Counted from the stretch's first letter, positions 1 through 8,639 are shown. The stretch: DNA of 20,349 bases from Bacteroidales bacterium (GCA_003520925.1 DOTV01000216.1:1-20349), one strand, 5' to 3'. Numbers and translations are program-made. Notes: generated by a model not told the origin, from the sequence alone.

Positions 1-3000
1 ACAGCGTTCCGTCGTATTGAGTAGTCATTGGTAAGCTCAGTTGCAGAAAGATCTTTAGGAATGTTGACAACCAGATCCACCTCCCTTGTCCTGATAAGCT
101 CTAGCGTATTTGGTGATTTATTCTCATCCGGCCAATATGCAATTTCAGATTCAACACCTGCATTATACAGGAATTCCTGTGTGCCCCTTGTGGCGTAGAG
201 TTTGTGTCCCTTTTCACGCAGGGCTCTTGCGCTGTTCAGCAATTCCACCTTTGACCTGGCAGGTCCGGTTGAAAGAAGAATGCTCTTTTTCGGAACCCTG
301 TACCCGACGGAGAACATAGCTTTCAGAATTGCCTCATAAAAACCTTCACCAATGCATCCTACCTCACCGGTTGAGGACATGTCGACTCCAAGAACCGGAT
401 CCGCTTTAGCCAGCCTTGAAAAGCTGAACTGAGGTGCCTTTACTCCCACATAATCGAGTTCAAAAACCGATTTGTGAGGTTTCTCAATCTGAATGCCGAG
501 CATCACTTTTGTGGCAAGCTCAATCAGATTGGTTTTCAGAACTTTCGATACAAATGGCATGCTGCGGCTTGCCCTCAGATTACACTCAATAACTTTAATA
601 TCGTTGTCCTTGGCAAGGAACTGAATATTGAACGGACCGGTTATATTAAGCTCTTTCGAAATCTGCCTGGTTATGCGCTTTATCCTCCTGGCTGTTTCAA
701 AGTAAATCTTCTGGGCAGGGAAAACCATCGTGGCATCACCTGAATGGACACCTGCAAACTCAACATGTTCACTTATTGCATAAGCTATTATTTCACCCTC
801 CCTGGCAACTGCATCCATTTCGATTTCCTTTGCATTTTCGATAAATTCGGAAACTACAACAGGATATTGTTTTGAAACCCTGGTAGCGAGATCCAGGAAA
901 TGGGAAAGCTCATTCCTGTTCGATACAACATTCATTGCCGCGCCCGAAAGCACATAGGATGGCCTTATAAGAACGGGGAAACCTATCCTGTCAACAAATT
1001 CAAAAATATCCTCTGTCGATGAAAGCTCTTTCCATTTTGGCTGATCGATTTTAAGCAGATCGCACATATGCGAAAATTTGTGCCGGTTTTCAGCTCTGTC
1101 GATAGAGAGGGGTGAAGTTCCGAGGATCGGAACATTGCTGTCACAAAGCCTCATGGCAAGATTGTTTGGGATCTGACCTCCTACCGATACTATCACTCCG
1201 CCGGGTGATTCAAGGTCAATAATGTCGAGTACCCTTTCAAATGTCAGCTCATCAAAATAGAGCCTGTCACAGATATCATAATCGGTGCTGACTGTTTCAG
1301 GATTGTAATTGATCATTACCGACCTTAAACCTTCCTTTTTAATGGTAGTGACAGCATTTACCGAGCACCAGTCGAATTCTACACTTGAGCCTATCCTGTA
1401 AGCTCCTGATCCAAGAACAATTATTGATTTTTTGTCGACAGCAAAAGTTATGTCATGCTCTGTTCCGCTGTAGGTAAGATACAGGTAATTTGTTACCGCG
1501 GGATATTCGGCTGCAAGAGTGTCGATCTGTTTAACATACGGCACAATGCCGATGCTTTTCCTGTATTCTCTTACTTTCAAAAGGTCGTGGTGAATTTTTG
1601 AAGAGCGTGATTTAAAAACATGACGTGCTATCTGGAAGTCGCTGAATCCGTAAATTTTAGACTGGGAAAGCAGCTCTTCAGGCAACGATTCGATTGTATC
1701 GAACTTGCAGAGTTCGTTTTTGATGGAGGTGATGTTTTTAAGCTTATACAGGAACCATTTGTCAATTTTTGTGAGTTCATATATCCTGTCGACTGTAATA
1801 CCTTTTTCAAGTGCTTCTGCAATTACAAATATCCTCATGTCGGTAGGTTCGGCAAGCTCCTTTTCGATATCTCCGAAATCGAGCTTGAGGTTGCCCGTAA
1901 ATCCATGCATTCCCTGACCGATCATACGGAGAGCTTTCTGGATCACCTCCTCAAATGATCTTCCGATTGCCATCACTTCTCCGACACTTTTCATACTGCT
2001 TCCGATGAGGTGAGAGACTCCCTTGAATTTATTCAGATCCCACCTCGGGATCTTGCATACAATATAATCGAGGGCAGGTTCAAAGCATGCTGTTGTGTTC
2101 TTTGTAACCGAATTGGTAAGCTCATGCAGACCATATCCTATTCCAAGCTTGGCAGCGATGAAGGCAAGAGGATATCCGGTCGCCTTTGATGCCAGGGCAC
2201 TTGAACGCGATAGGCGTGCGTTGACCTCTATAACCCTGTAATCCTCAGATGAAGGCGAAAGGGCATACTGGACATTGCATTCACCGACAATTCCTATGTG
2301 TCTGATTATTCTTATTGAGAGTTCTCTTAACTTATGATACTCGCTGTTTGTGAGTGTCTGCGAAGGAGCAACCACGATGCTTTCACCCGTATGAATTCCA
2401 AGCGGATCGAAGTTTTCCATATTGCATACGGTAATGCAATTATCATATTTATCCCTTACGACTTCATATTCAACCTCCTTCCAGCCTTTGAGCGATTCCT
2501 CGATAAGAATCTGGTTGGTGTACGAAAATGCTTTTGAGGCGAGAGTACGGAGTTCTTCATTGTCGGAAGCAAAACCGCTTCCCTGGCCGCCAAGGGTAAA
2601 AGCAGCCCTGATGATTACAGGATATCCGAGCCTGCCGGCAGCCTCAACAGCATCTTCAATTCCCTGAACCGCTACAGACCTTGGAGTCTTAATATTGATC
2701 TCGTCAAGCTTTTTTACGAAAAGCTCCCGGTCCTCGGTTTCAATTATTGCCTTAACAGGTGTTCCTAATACCTTTACATTGTATTTTTCGAAAACGCCAT
2801 TTCTGTACAATTCTGTTCCGCAGTTCAGTGCCGTTTGTCCGCCGAAAGAAAGAAGAATGCCGTCGGGTGATTCCTTTGCAATAACTTTCTCAACAAAATA
2901 GGGGGTGACGGGAAGAAAATAGATCTTATCTGCAAGCTCCTCTGATGTCTGTACTGTTGCAATGTTTGGATTGATGAGAACTGTTTTTATCCCTTCCTCC

Positions 3001-3107
3001 CTTAATGCCTTTAGAGCCTGCGAACCCGAATAGTCAAATTCACCTGCCTCTCCGATCTTAAGAGCTCCCGAACCAAGGATTATTACTTTCCTTATCTCAT
3101 CTTTCAT
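1..3107 (-). CDS. carB: Carbamoyl phosphate synthase large subunit (3' end beyond window)
   Basis: Makes carbamoyl phosphate from bicarbonate, ATP and ammonia delivered by CarA, for arginine and pyrimidine synthesis. The frame is open from the ATG at 3107 to the left edge: 1035 residues, against 1073 in E. coli CarB, so only about 40-50 C-terminal residues are missing. Both ATP-grasp halves are visible: the first opens with VIILGSGALKIGEAGEFDYS and has the RAAFTLGGQGSGF glycine loop near residues 165-178; the second opens near residue 557 with IIVLGSGAYRIGSSVEFDW. The allosteric MGS-like domain starts near residue 939 (SILLSTGPARSK). NPNIATVQTS and QTALNCG resemble the eukaryotic CAD type; E. 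coli has NSNPATIMTD at the first site. I checked every codon for stops and found none. It is divergent from argR across 92 bp. Identification is very secure. Confidence 0.97.
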   Translation of the reverse strand, partial: MKDEIRKVIILGSGALKIGEAGEFDYSGSQALKALREEGIKTVLINPNIATVQTSEELADKIYFLPVTPYFVEKVIAKESPDGILLSFGGQTALNCGTELYRNGVFEKYNVKVLGTPVKAIIETEDRELFVKKLDEINIKTPRSVAVQGIEDAVEAAGRLGYPVIIRAAFTLGGQGSGFASDNEELRTLASKAFSYTNQILIEESLKGWKEVEYEVVRDKYDNCITVCNMENFDPLGIHTGESIVVAPSQTLTNSEYHKLRELSIRIIRHIGIVGECNVQYALSPSSEDYRVIEVNARLSRSSALASKATGYPLAFIAAKLGIGYGLHELTNSVTKNTTACFEPALDYIVCKIPRWDLNKFKGVSHLIGSSMKSVGEVMAIGRSFEEVIQKALRMIGQGMHGFTGNLKLDFGDIEKELAEPTDMRIFVIAEALEKGITVDRIYELTKIDKWFLYKLKNITSIKNELCKFDTIESLPEELLSQSKIYGFSDFQIARHVFKSRSSKIHHDLLKVREYRKSIGIVPYVKQIDTLAAEYPAVTNYLYLTYSGTEHDITFAVDKKSIIVLGSGAYRIGSSVEFDWCSVNAVTTIKKEGLRSVMINYNPETVSTDYDICDRLYFDELTFERVLDIIDLESPGGVIVSVGGQIPNNLAMRLCDSNVPILGTSPLSIDRAENRHKFSHMCDLLKIDQPKWKELSSTEDIFEFVDRIGFPVLIRPSYVLSGAAMNVVSNRNELSHFLDLATRVSKQYPVVVSEFIENAKEIEMDAVAREGEIIAYAISEHVEFAGVHSGDATMVFPAQKIYFETARRIKRITRQISKELNITGPFNIQFLAKDNDIKVIECNLRASRSMPFVSKVLKTNLIELATKVMLGIQIEKPHKSVFELDYVGVKAPQFSFSRLAKADPVLGVDMSSTGEVGCIGEGFYEAILKAMFSVGYRVPKKSILLSTGPARSKVELLNSARALREKGHKLYATRGTQEFLYNAGVESEIAYWPDENKSPNTLELIRTREVDLVVNIPKDLSATELTNDYSIRRNA

Positions 3108-3124
3108 TGGCCTGATTTAGTTTC

Positions 3125-3132
3125 CAAAAATA
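3125..3132 (-). promoter_or_regulatory. Predicted -7 promoter box for carB
   Basis: On the minus strand this reads TATTTTTG, a perfect match to the Bacteroidota -7 consensus TAnnTTTG. It would place the carB transcript start near 3118, leaving a leader of only about 10 nt. No good -33 TTTG box lies 19-21 bp upstream, so the call rests on the -7 box alone in AT-rich DNA. Confidence 0.45.
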
Positions 3133-3167
3133 TAACATTTTTTTAATTTTAAGTACCAGTTATAAAA

Positions 3168-3206
3168 AATGTATATATTTGCAAAATAAATGAATATATA
3201 TGCAAA
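3168..3206. promoter_or_regulatory. Tandem ARG-box-like operator pair (ArgR sites)
   Basis: Two 18-bp sites, 3168-3185 (AATGTATATATTTGCAAA) and 3189-3206 (AATGAATATATATGCAAA), agree at 16 of 18 positions and are 3 bp apart, so their centres are 21 bp apart. The second matches the E. coli ARG box WNTGAATWWWWATTCANW at all but one position; the first differs at three core positions. Paired boxes 3 bp apart are the classical arrangement for hexameric ArgR in E. coli. The first box covers the predicted argR -7 element and the second covers the argR start codon, so binding should block argR-argG-argH initiation. To carB the sites lie about 50-90 bp upstream of its predicted start, so an effect there is less certain. 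That ArgR binds here is inference. Confidence 0.7.
3174..3181 (+). promoter_or_regulatory. Predicted -7 promoter box for argR-argG-argH
   Basis: TATATTTG matches the Bacteroidota -7 consensus TAnnTTTG perfectly and lies inside the first ARG-box-like site. The expected transcript start, near 3188, leaves a leader of about 12 nt before the ATG at 3200. No clear -33 TTTG box is seen at the right distance. Confidence 0.45.
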
Positions 3207-3739
3207 AAACAAAAAGACTTCTTGCTATTGAAAAAATTGTTGAGGCAGAAAAGATCTCATCGCAGGAAGCCTTGCTTAAAAAATTGAAAGGGAAAGGGAT
3301 AAAATGCACTCAGGCCACTTTATCCCGCAATTTAAGGCAGCTTGGGATAAGCCGGGTCCCCGACGGATCAGGAAACTACAGATATGCTTTTGCAGGCAAA
3401 AAAGTAGTTGCCTCCGAAATCCGACCTGTAATGAATATTGTATCAGTTATTCGTGAAATAGTTGAAGCAAAGGGTCTTATGGTAATTAAAACCATACCGG
3501 GAAATGCAAATGCCACCGCATATTTTATTGATACTGCCGGTCGTTACGAAATAGCGGGCACTATCGCTGGCGACGATACAATTCTTATAATACCACGTAA
3601 CGGAATAACCCTTGCCCAGGTGCATTCATGCCTGGAAATTATATTACCGGGGCTTCATTCGCTTATAAAAGGTGAAGACACGGACAAAGCTAAAAAAGGA
3701 AGAAATTCACTTAACAAATCAATAATAAAACAAAAATGA
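3200..3739 (+). CDS. argR: Arginine repressor ArgR
   Basis: Arginine-responsive DNA-binding regulator of arginine genes, a hexamer in the known family. The N-terminal winged-helix domain carries TQATLSRNLRQLG, with the family's conserved Ser-Arg pair at S42-R43. The C-terminal oligomerisation and arginine-binding domain carries GTIAGDDTILIIPR, with the arginine-contacting aspartates at D125-D126. At 179 residues it is longer than the usual 150-156; the excess is a Lys-rich tail from about residue 153 (SLIKGEDTDKAKKGRN and on). It opens an operon: its TGA overlaps the argG ATG by 4 nt. The ARG-box-like pair over its promoter and start codon suggests autorepression. The start is an ATG in line with the family N terminus; no Shine-Dalgarno site is evident. 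Confidence 0.95.
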   Translation: MQKTKRLLAIEKIVEAEKISSQEALLKKLKGKGIKCTQATLSRNLRQLGISRVPDGSGNYRYAFAGKKVVASEIRPVMNIVSVIREIVEAKGLMVIKTIPGNANATAYFIDTAGRYEIAGTIAGDDTILIIPRNGITLAQVHSCLEIILPGLHSLIKGEDTDKAKKGRNSLNKSIIKQK

Positions 3740-4971
3740 AAGAAAAAATTGTTCTCGCATACAGCGGCGGTCTGGATACGTCTGTTATACTTAAATGGCT
3801 GATAGAAAAGAATTATGAAGTAATTGCATTTGTTGCAGATGTCGGACAGGCAGATGATTTCGAGGAATGCAGGAAAAAAGCTCTGCTGCTGGGTGCCTCG
3901 AAGGTAATTATTGCAGATCTTAAAAGGGAGTTTATAGATAATTATGTTCTCAAAGCTATTATGGGCAATGCAGTTTATGAAGGCAGATATCTTCTCGGAA
4001 CAGCACTGGCAAGGCCTCTGATTGCGAAAAAACAGATAGAAGCTGCCGTGAATGAAGAAGCAAACACTGTAGCTCATGGTGCTACTGGAAAAGGAAACGA
4101 CCAGGTAAGATTTGAGCTTTGCTATTACGCCCTTAAACCCGATATTAAGGTTATTTCGCCATGGAAAGACAGGGAGTTCCTTGAAATGTTCAAGGGCAGG
4201 ACAGATCTTCTTAAATATGCAGCTGAAAAGAAGATACCGGTAAAAGCCAGCATCGACAAACCTTACAGCGAAGATGATAATCTGATGCATATCAGTCATG
4301 AAGCCGGCATCCTTGAGGATCCTATGTACACAGCCCAGAAAGCAATTCTCGAAAAAATGGTGCTGCCACAGGATGCCCCCGACAAAGAGACCAGGATAGC
4401 TATTCATTTTAAGAACGGAATCCCGGTAAAGCTTATTAATAAGGAGGACGGGACAGTAAAAGAGGATTCATACGAAATGTACACATATCTGAATGAGATA
4501 GCAGGGATGAACGGAATAGGGCTTCTGGATATGGTGGAGAACAGATTCGTTGGAATTAAATCGAGGGGGGTCTATGAAACTCCCGCGGCAACTGTGCTGC
4601 ACATTGCACACATGGACCTTGAAGGTATCGCAATGGACAGGGAAGTTATGCGGCTCAGGAACATGCTTACTCCAAAATTCTCCGAATTGATTTATTATGG
4701 TTTCTGGTTTAGCCCGGAAATGGATTTTCTTATGGCAGCCATTGAAAAGAGTCAGGAGCTTATTGACGGAAGCGTCCATCTTTGTCTCTATAAGGGGAAT
4801 GTCCTTATTGAAGGACGCGAATCTCCATCTTCACTTTACAACAAGGAACTTTCAAGCATGGATATCGAAGGAGGGTTCGACCAGACCGACAGCAAGGGAT
4901 TTATACGTATCAATGCAATAAGGCTAATGGCTCACAGAGCAATTGTCGAAGCAAGCAGCAGGAAACACTAA
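3736..4971 (+). CDS. argG: Argininosuccinate synthase
   Basis: Condenses citrulline with aspartate, using ATP, to argininosuccinate: the penultimate step of arginine synthesis, in the cytoplasm. The 411-residue length fits the family (about 400-450). The ATP pyrophosphatase P-loop AYSGGLDTS is at residues 8-16, and the family motifs EGRYLLGTALARPLIAK and AHGATGKGNDQVRFE follow. The start codon overlaps the argR stop (ATGA), so translation is probably coupled to the repressor. argH follows after 53 nt with no terminator between. Nothing is missing or broken. Identification is very secure. Confidence 0.98.
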   Translation: MKEKIVLAYSGGLDTSVILKWLIEKNYEVIAFVADVGQADDFEECRKKALLLGASKVIIADLKREFIDNYVLKAIMGNAVYEGRYLLGTALARPLIAKKQIEAAVNEEANTVAHGATGKGNDQVRFELCYYALKPDIKVISPWKDREFLEMFKGRTDLLKYAAEKKIPVKASIDKPYSEDDNLMHISHEAGILEDPMYTAQKAILEKMVLPQDAPDKETRIAIHFKNGIPVKLINKEDGTVKEDSYEMYTYLNEIAGMNGIGLLDMVENRFVGIKSRGVYETPAATVLHIAHMDLEGIAMDREVMRLRNMLTPKFSELIYYGFWFSPEMDFLMAAIEKSQELIDGSVHLCLYKGNVLIEGRESPSSLYNKELSSMDIEGGFDQTDSKGFIRINAIRLMAHRAIVEASSRKH

Positions 4972-5024
4972 GGGAGAAACCGTATCTTTCATTTAATTCA
5001 GACAAAAATAAACCTTTTATAGAA

Positions 5025-6362
5025 ATGAAACTCTGGGAAAAAACCGCGGTTCCTGATCCTGCTGTCATTGAGTTCACTTCCGGCAGGGACAGGACTACTG
5101 ACCTTTATCTTGCTGAATGGGACATTGCCGGTTCAATGGCCCATACAATAATGCTTAATAAAACAGGCCTTATAAATGTTGCGGAAAAGAGAGAACTGAT
5201 TAAAGCACTTGGTACTCTTTTTGAAAGAGCCGTCAAAGGTGAACTGGTAATTGAGGAAGGAATTGAGGACATTCATTCACAGGTTGAAAAAGAACTTACA
5301 TCAATACTTGGCGACTCAGGTAAAAAGATTCATACGGGAAGATCCAGAAACGACCAGATCCTTCTTGACCTTAGGCTATACATAAGAAAAGAGACAGATG
5401 AACTTGCCAGCAATATACGCCGGCTTTTTTACAGGTTTCAGTCACTCAGTGAGCAGCATAAAGAGCTCCTGATCCCTGGGTATACTCATATGCAGCCTGC
5501 AATGGTATCCTCGTTCGGTCTGTGGTTTGGTTCGTTCGCCGAATGTCTCGCTGACGATGTTGAGTTGCTTAAAGGAGCAAGAGTCATTATTGACCGTAAC
5601 CCGCTTGGCACCGGAGCAGGATACGGGTCTTCCCTTCCCCTTGACAGGAAGCTTACAACAGACCTTCTTGAGTTTGGTGACTTACTTTATAATTCAGCGT
5701 ATGCAAGCCTAAGCCGGGGGAAGGCTGAACTTGCAGTTGCCTCAGCACTTGCTTCTGTGGCTCAGACACTTTCGCGATTTTCGACTGATGTTTGCCTTTT
5801 CATGACATCGGAATTCCGTTTTATCGATTTTCCCGACGAATTTGTAACCGGATCGAGTATCATGCCGCAAAAGAGAAACCCGGATGTATTTGAACTGGTG
5901 AGGGGCAGGACCAACCTGATCCAGACTTTACCGGGTCAGATCACAAATCTTATATCGGGACTTCCATCGGGTTATAACCGCGAGCTTCAGTTGTTAAAGC
6001 AGTTGATATTCAATGCTTTCATAGATATAAAAGAATGTATTGACATTACAATCATAATGCTGGATCAAATAAAGTTAAATGAAAACATTACAGGAAATCC
6101 AATCTATAACACAATATACAGCACAGAGGAGGTAAACCGGCTTGTAAAACAGGGCGTCCCTTTCAGGGATGCATATAAGAGGGTATCCGCGATGCTTGGG
6201 AAGGGGAAATTCACAAAGACATCAATTAATGAATACTCACATGAGGGAAGTTTAGGAAACCTTTGTAACCGTGAGATTGCTGCAATTTTTGAAGAAAGGA
6301 TGAAATGCTTCAGCAGCAAATCATCTGCAGAACTGGTTGGGAAAATGTTAAAAGGGGTTTAG
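5025..6362 (+). CDS. argH: Argininosuccinate lyase
   Basis: Splits argininosuccinate into arginine and fumarate, the last step of arginine synthesis; a member of the fumarase/aspartase superfamily. The 445-residue protein has HTGRSRNDQ near residues 104-112 and the signature loop GSSIMPQKRNP at 276-286, whose serine (S277 or S278) is the likely catalytic base by family analogy. Most homologues have KKNP where this has KRNP, a conservative change. It follows argG by 53 nt and closes the argR-argG-argH operon. Its TAG at 6360-6362 overlaps the stop of carA on the other strand, so the two genes meet tail to tail with no room for a terminator outside coding sequence. Confidence 0.98.
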   Translation: MKLWEKTAVPDPAVIEFTSGRDRTTDLYLAEWDIAGSMAHTIMLNKTGLINVAEKRELIKALGTLFERAVKGELVIEEGIEDIHSQVEKELTSILGDSGKKIHTGRSRNDQILLDLRLYIRKETDELASNIRRLFYRFQSLSEQHKELLIPGYTHMQPAMVSSFGLWFGSFAECLADDVELLKGARVIIDRNPLGTGAGYGSSLPLDRKLTTDLLEFGDLLYNSAYASLSRGKAELAVASALASVAQTLSRFSTDVCLFMTSEFRFIDFPDEFVTGSSIMPQKRNPDVFELVRGRTNLIQTLPGQITNLISGLPSGYNRELQLLKQLIFNAFIDIKECIDITIIMLDQIKLNENITGNPIYNTIYSTEEVNRLVKQGVPFRDAYKRVSAMLGKGKFTKTSINEYSHEGSLGNLCNREIAAIFEERMKCFSSKSSAELVGKMLKGV

Positions 6363-7441
6363 GGGCGGTTTTTTTGAATATTTTCTATGAATTCGTCAAA
6401 CAGGTAATCCGTATCCGTTGGTCCGCCTGAAGCTTCGGGATGGAACTGGGTGGAAAAGAAAGGCTTGTATTTATGCTTCATCCCTTCGTTTGTTTTGTCA
6501 TTTATGTTTATGAACAACGGCTCCCACTCGCTGCCAAGAGTTTCATTGTCAACGGCAAATCCATGATTCTGTGAAGTAATATAGGCTTTATCTGTCCCCA
6601 TCTGAATCACAGGCTGATTGTGACTTCTGTGACCATATTTAAGTTTATAAGTATTGGCACCTGAAGCCAGTGCCATCAGCTGATTCCCCAGGCATATACC
6701 GAAAATAGGTTTACTACCGGAAAAGGATCTCCGGATGTTCTCTATCGTTTTACCGCACATCTTTGGATCGCCCGGGCCGTTTGTCAGGAAGAGTCCGTCG
6801 TACTCATCTTTATGGTAATCGTAATCCCACGGTACTCTGATTATTGTTGTATCTCTTTTAAGTAAATTTCTGATTATGTTATATTTAACACCGCAATCGA
6901 CAAGCATTATCCTGTATTTACCCGATCCGTATCTTTTTATTTCATGGGTGCTTACTTCTGCAACAAGGTTATCCAGATTCGGATCATAAAAATCTGTTTC
7001 CCTTCCTTCAGGCTCAACCTTTCCCAGCATTGCTCCCTTTTCCCTGATCCTTTTGGTAAGCGCCCGTGTGTCGATTCCGAAAATACCCGGTATTTCATTT
7101 CTCTTTAACCATTCATCAAGGCTTTCGCTTGCATTCCAATGACTGTAGTCAAATGAATAATCCGAAACTATCAGGGCCGAGATATGTATAGATGATGATT
7201 CGTAGAAATTGTAAAGATCATTTTCCTCGCTTTTCCCTGGTGCACCGTAATTTCCTACAAGCGGATAGGTCAGGCAGAGTAACTGTCCCTTGTATGACGG
7301 ATCAGTAAGACTTTCGGGATATCCTGTCATTGCTGTATTGAAAACAACTTCACCTGCAGCAGCTGAAGAAGAGCCGAATGACCTGCCTGTATAAACAGTT
7401 CCATCTTCGAGAGTAAGCCGGACTTTTAATGTATTATTCAT
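6359..7441 (-). CDS. carA: Carbamoyl phosphate synthase small subunit (glutaminase)
   Basis: Hydrolyses glutamine and channels ammonia to CarB. The N-terminal small-chain domain shows DPSYKGQLLCLTYPLVGNYG; the C-terminal class I glutamine amidotransferase domain has GICLGNQ with the nucleophile C250 and FHPEASGG with H334 and E336 completing the triad. I chose the ATG at 7441 (MNNTLKVRLTLEDG, 360 residues), which fits family N termini; the frame also opens at a TTG at 7477, but that would overlap the upstream gene and add residues the family lacks. It lies 19 nt after the PatB-like gene and is probably co-transcribed with it. It is 3.3 kb from carB, separated by argRGH, and in the same orientation. 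Confidence 0.97.
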   Translation of the reverse strand: MNNTLKVRLTLEDGTVYTGRSFGSSSAAAGEVVFNTAMTGYPESLTDPSYKGQLLCLTYPLVGNYGAPGKSEENDLYNFYESSSIHISALIVSDYSFDYSHWNASESLDEWLKRNEIPGIFGIDTRALTKRIREKGAMLGKVEPEGRETDFYDPNLDNLVAEVSTHEIKRYGSGKYRIMLVDCGVKYNIIRNLLKRDTTIIRVPWDYDYHKDEYDGLFLTNGPGDPKMCGKTIENIRRSFSGSKPIFGICLGNQLMALASGANTYKLKYGHRSHNQPVIQMGTDKAYITSQNHGFAVDNETLGSEWEPLFININDKTNEGMKHKYKPFFSTQFHPEASGGPTDTDYLFDEFIENIQKNRP

Positions 7442-7460
7442 AAGCCATATATTAAAATAT

Positions 7461-8636
7461 TCAGCGTATTGTTTCAACAGCCCTCCTTATACTTTCCATT
7501 GCCCGGATTACCTTTTTATTGGTAGTTGCAAGGTTCATCCTCATAAAACCTTCTCCTCCTGGGCCGAACGATGATCCTTCATTCAACCCTACCAGGGCTT
7601 TCTTTACGAAGAATTCCCCTAGTTTTTTCCCGGTCATACCTAATTTACGGCAATCGAGCCAGATCATGTAGGTGGCTTCAGGTTTGACAGGAATTATTTC
7701 AGGAATGAAATTACGGCAGTAATCAACTACGAAAGCCGTGTTCCGGTTAAGGTATTCCAGCAGTTTATCAAGCCATTCAAACCCTTCTGAATACGCGGCG
7801 ATAGAAGCAACAGTTCCAAAAATATTCCCGTTACCTATCTGTAGATGATCAACTTTGGATTTGAAATATTTTCTTAAAACAGGATTGGATATAATCACCG
7901 ATGATGTTGATAGGCCAGCAAGGTTGAAAGTTTTGCTAGGAGCAATGCAGGTGACAGTAATCTCTGCAATCTTTTCAGAGAGCTTTGCTACAGGAGTGTG
8001 GGTATAACCGGGAAGTACAAGATCAGAGTGTATCTCATCTGACAGGAGCAGAATGTCATTCTTAATGCATATGTTGGCCAGGCCTGTCAGTTCATCCTGT
8101 TTCCAGGATCTGCCAACCGGGTTATGCGGGTTTGAGATTATTATCATTCTCGTTGAAGGTGTTATGGAGGCTGCCAGTGAATCAAGATCCATTGTCCATT
8201 TGCCATCCGACTCCTTCAGCTGATTGAGGATTAGATTCCGTCCGTGATTTTCAACTGCTGAAAAAAACGGTGTATACACTGGTGGCTGAATAATAACAGA
8301 ATCACCGGGACGTGTAAAAGCAAGGGTACACAGGTTAAGTGCCGGGACTACACCTGGGCAGAATGTTACCCATTCGTCCTCAATTTTCCATTCGTGTCTT
8401 AAACGGAGCCAGGCAGATACGGAACTGAAATATTCAGGAGGTTGAAAGGAATATCCCATGACCTCATGTTTAAGCCGCTTTTCTATAGCACTGATAATAA
8501 AGTCAGGTGTTTTGAAATCCATATCAGCAACCCACATCGGTAAAACATCTCCGGTGCCGAAAACCTGCTTCCTGAGATCATATTTTACACATCCGGTACC
8601 TTCTCGCGAAACCTCTTCATCAAAATCCCATCTCAT
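7461..8636 (-). CDS. PatB/MalY-family PLP-dependent C-S lyase or aminotransferase
   Basis: Fold-type I PLP enzyme of the MalY/PatB group, which commonly cleaves C-S bonds such as that of cystathionine (cystathionine beta-lyase activity) and may also transaminate. The frame gives 391 residues, the usual length. Family marks are VLPMWVADMDFKTP near the N terminus, MGYSFQPPEYF, SNPHNPVGR, DEIHSDLV (PLP-ring aspartate) and APSKTFNLAGL with the Schiff-base lysine K235. I chose the ATG at 8636 (MRWDFDEEV); the TTG one codon upstream is unnecessary. carA follows after 19 nt. No reason for that pairing is visible in the sequence, so co-transcription may be incidental. The family is secure; the substrate cannot be read from the sequence. 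Confidence 0.9.
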   Translation of the reverse strand: MRWDFDEEVSREGTGCVKYDLRKQVFGTGDVLPMWVADMDFKTPDFIISAIEKRLKHEVMGYSFQPPEYFSSVSAWLRLRHEWKIEDEWVTFCPGVVPALNLCTLAFTRPGDSVIIQPPVYTPFFSAVENHGRNLILNQLKESDGKWTMDLDSLAASITPSTRMIIISNPHNPVGRSWKQDELTGLANICIKNDILLLSDEIHSDLVLPGYTHTPVAKLSEKIAEITVTCIAPSKTFNLAGLSTSSVIISNPVLRKYFKSKVDHLQIGNGNIFGTVASIAAYSEGFEWLDKLLEYLNRNTAFVVDYCRNFIPEIIPVKPEATYMIWLDCRKLGMTGKKLGEFFVKKALVGLNEGSSFGPGGEGFMRMNLATTNKKVIRAMESIRRAVETIR

Positions 8637-8639
8637 CAA

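Noticed and set aside
110..2901. Several plus-strand open frames of 67-112 codons opposite carB
   Set aside because: They lie entirely within the intact carB frame on the other strand, show no recognisable motif, and look like shadows of carB codon use.
3655..4407. A 250-codon minus-strand frame opposite argR/argG
   Set aside because: Rich in Cys, Phe and Ile without domain structure, and fully covered by two certain genes; antisense shadow.
6363..6375. GC-rich patch and T7 run after argH as a terminator
   Set aside because: No convincing stem precedes the T-run, and the sequence is coding for the C terminus of carA.
7442..7477. Extended carA start (TTG at 7477) overlapping the PatB-like gene
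   Set aside because: The added residues do not fit the family N terminus, and an ATG at 7441 gives a standard CarA start.
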